Below, piece by piece: positions 14,372 to 14,529 of a DNA stretch of 14,529 bases; the stretch's first letter is position 1; every line of letters begins with the position of its first letter. A model generated the notes under the pieces. That model searched no databases and was not told the DNA's origin. It saw nothing but the letters and a program-made list of their open reading frames with translations. Source of the DNA: Baffinella frigidus (lineage: Eukaryota > Cryptophyceae > Cryptomonadales > Baffinellaceae); NCBI GenBank assembly GCA_026770585.1, contig MU646866.1:92801-107329 (forward strand), read 5' to 3'. A program made the translations under genes and the position numbers.

Positions 14372-14375
14372 CTGC

Positions 14376-14488
14376 CAAGGTTTCAGGGTTTAGGGTCCAG
14401 GGATTTAGGGTTGAGGGTTGAGGGTTGTGGGTTAAGGGTTGCAGGTTGCGGGTTGTGGGTTGAGGGTTGAGGGTTGAGGGTTGCGGGT

Positions 14489-14527
<39 letters not shown>

Positions 14528-14529
14528 GG
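14376..14529. repeat. GGGTTGA heptamer array
   Basis: Near-regular GGGTTGA with GGGTTGC and GGGTTTA variants, running off the window edge. On the minus strand it forms the C-rich sequence before the exon 1 acceptor. Confidence 0.75.

Noticed and set aside
14376-14529. Chromosome end (true telomere)
   Set aside because: The heptamers are mixed (GGGTTGA, GGGTTGC, GGGTTTA) and similar tracts occur throughout the window between exons, so they are internal repeats.

Overview
The window looks like nuclear DNA of a eukaryote, most likely an alga. Evidence: no long credible single ORF, no bacterial operon layout, many short in-phase exons with GT-AG (some GC-AG) borders, and introns full of degenerate TTTAGGG-type (telomere-like) heptamers. 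TTTAGGG-like repeats, some GC donors and large ankyrin/LRR families would suit a photosynthetic alveolate (chromerid or dinoflagellate), but the species cannot be fixed from the sequence.

All credible coding sequence is on the minus strand and appears to be one gene running from about 14371 down to about 216 and continuing beyond both edges. Choosing the best-preserved copy of each exon gives ten exons: 14371-14262, 13381-13317, 11130-11033, 9291-9210, 8329-8234, 6369-6231, 4595-4549, 3376-3269, 2234-2127 and 344-216. They total 982 nt, all nine junctions are phase-compatible, and the joined frame has no stop over 327 codons. The product reads as about five ankyrin repeats in near-perfect 33-residue register, then a linker of about 90 residues, then leucine-rich repeats with an LTDLDLSYNAI-type core.

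Almost every exon is accompanied by decayed local copies. There are many LRR copies at 0.2-2.4 kb, linker exons at 3.0-4.9 kb, copies of the ankyrin-capping exon at 5.0-6.9 kb, and ankyrin exon clusters at 7.1-8.3, 8.4-9.7, 10.1-11.5 and 11.9-13.5 kb. The decayed copies carry stops, frameshifts, deletions, lost splice signals or inserted palindromes. The locus therefore looks like an exon-by-exon amplified gene, or an old pseudogene of one.

Between the exons lie several mobile or palindromic families: a 139-bp MITE with 12-bp terminal inverted repeats (three full-length copies), a 136-bp intron-resident element with 23-bp inverted ends whose relatives fill introns of both the LRR and the ankyrin part, large foldbacks at 5877-6177, 7492-7631 and 9347-9991, smaller hairpins, and short tandem repeats. 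No tRNA, rRNA, CRISPR array, transposase or reverse transcriptase was recognised.
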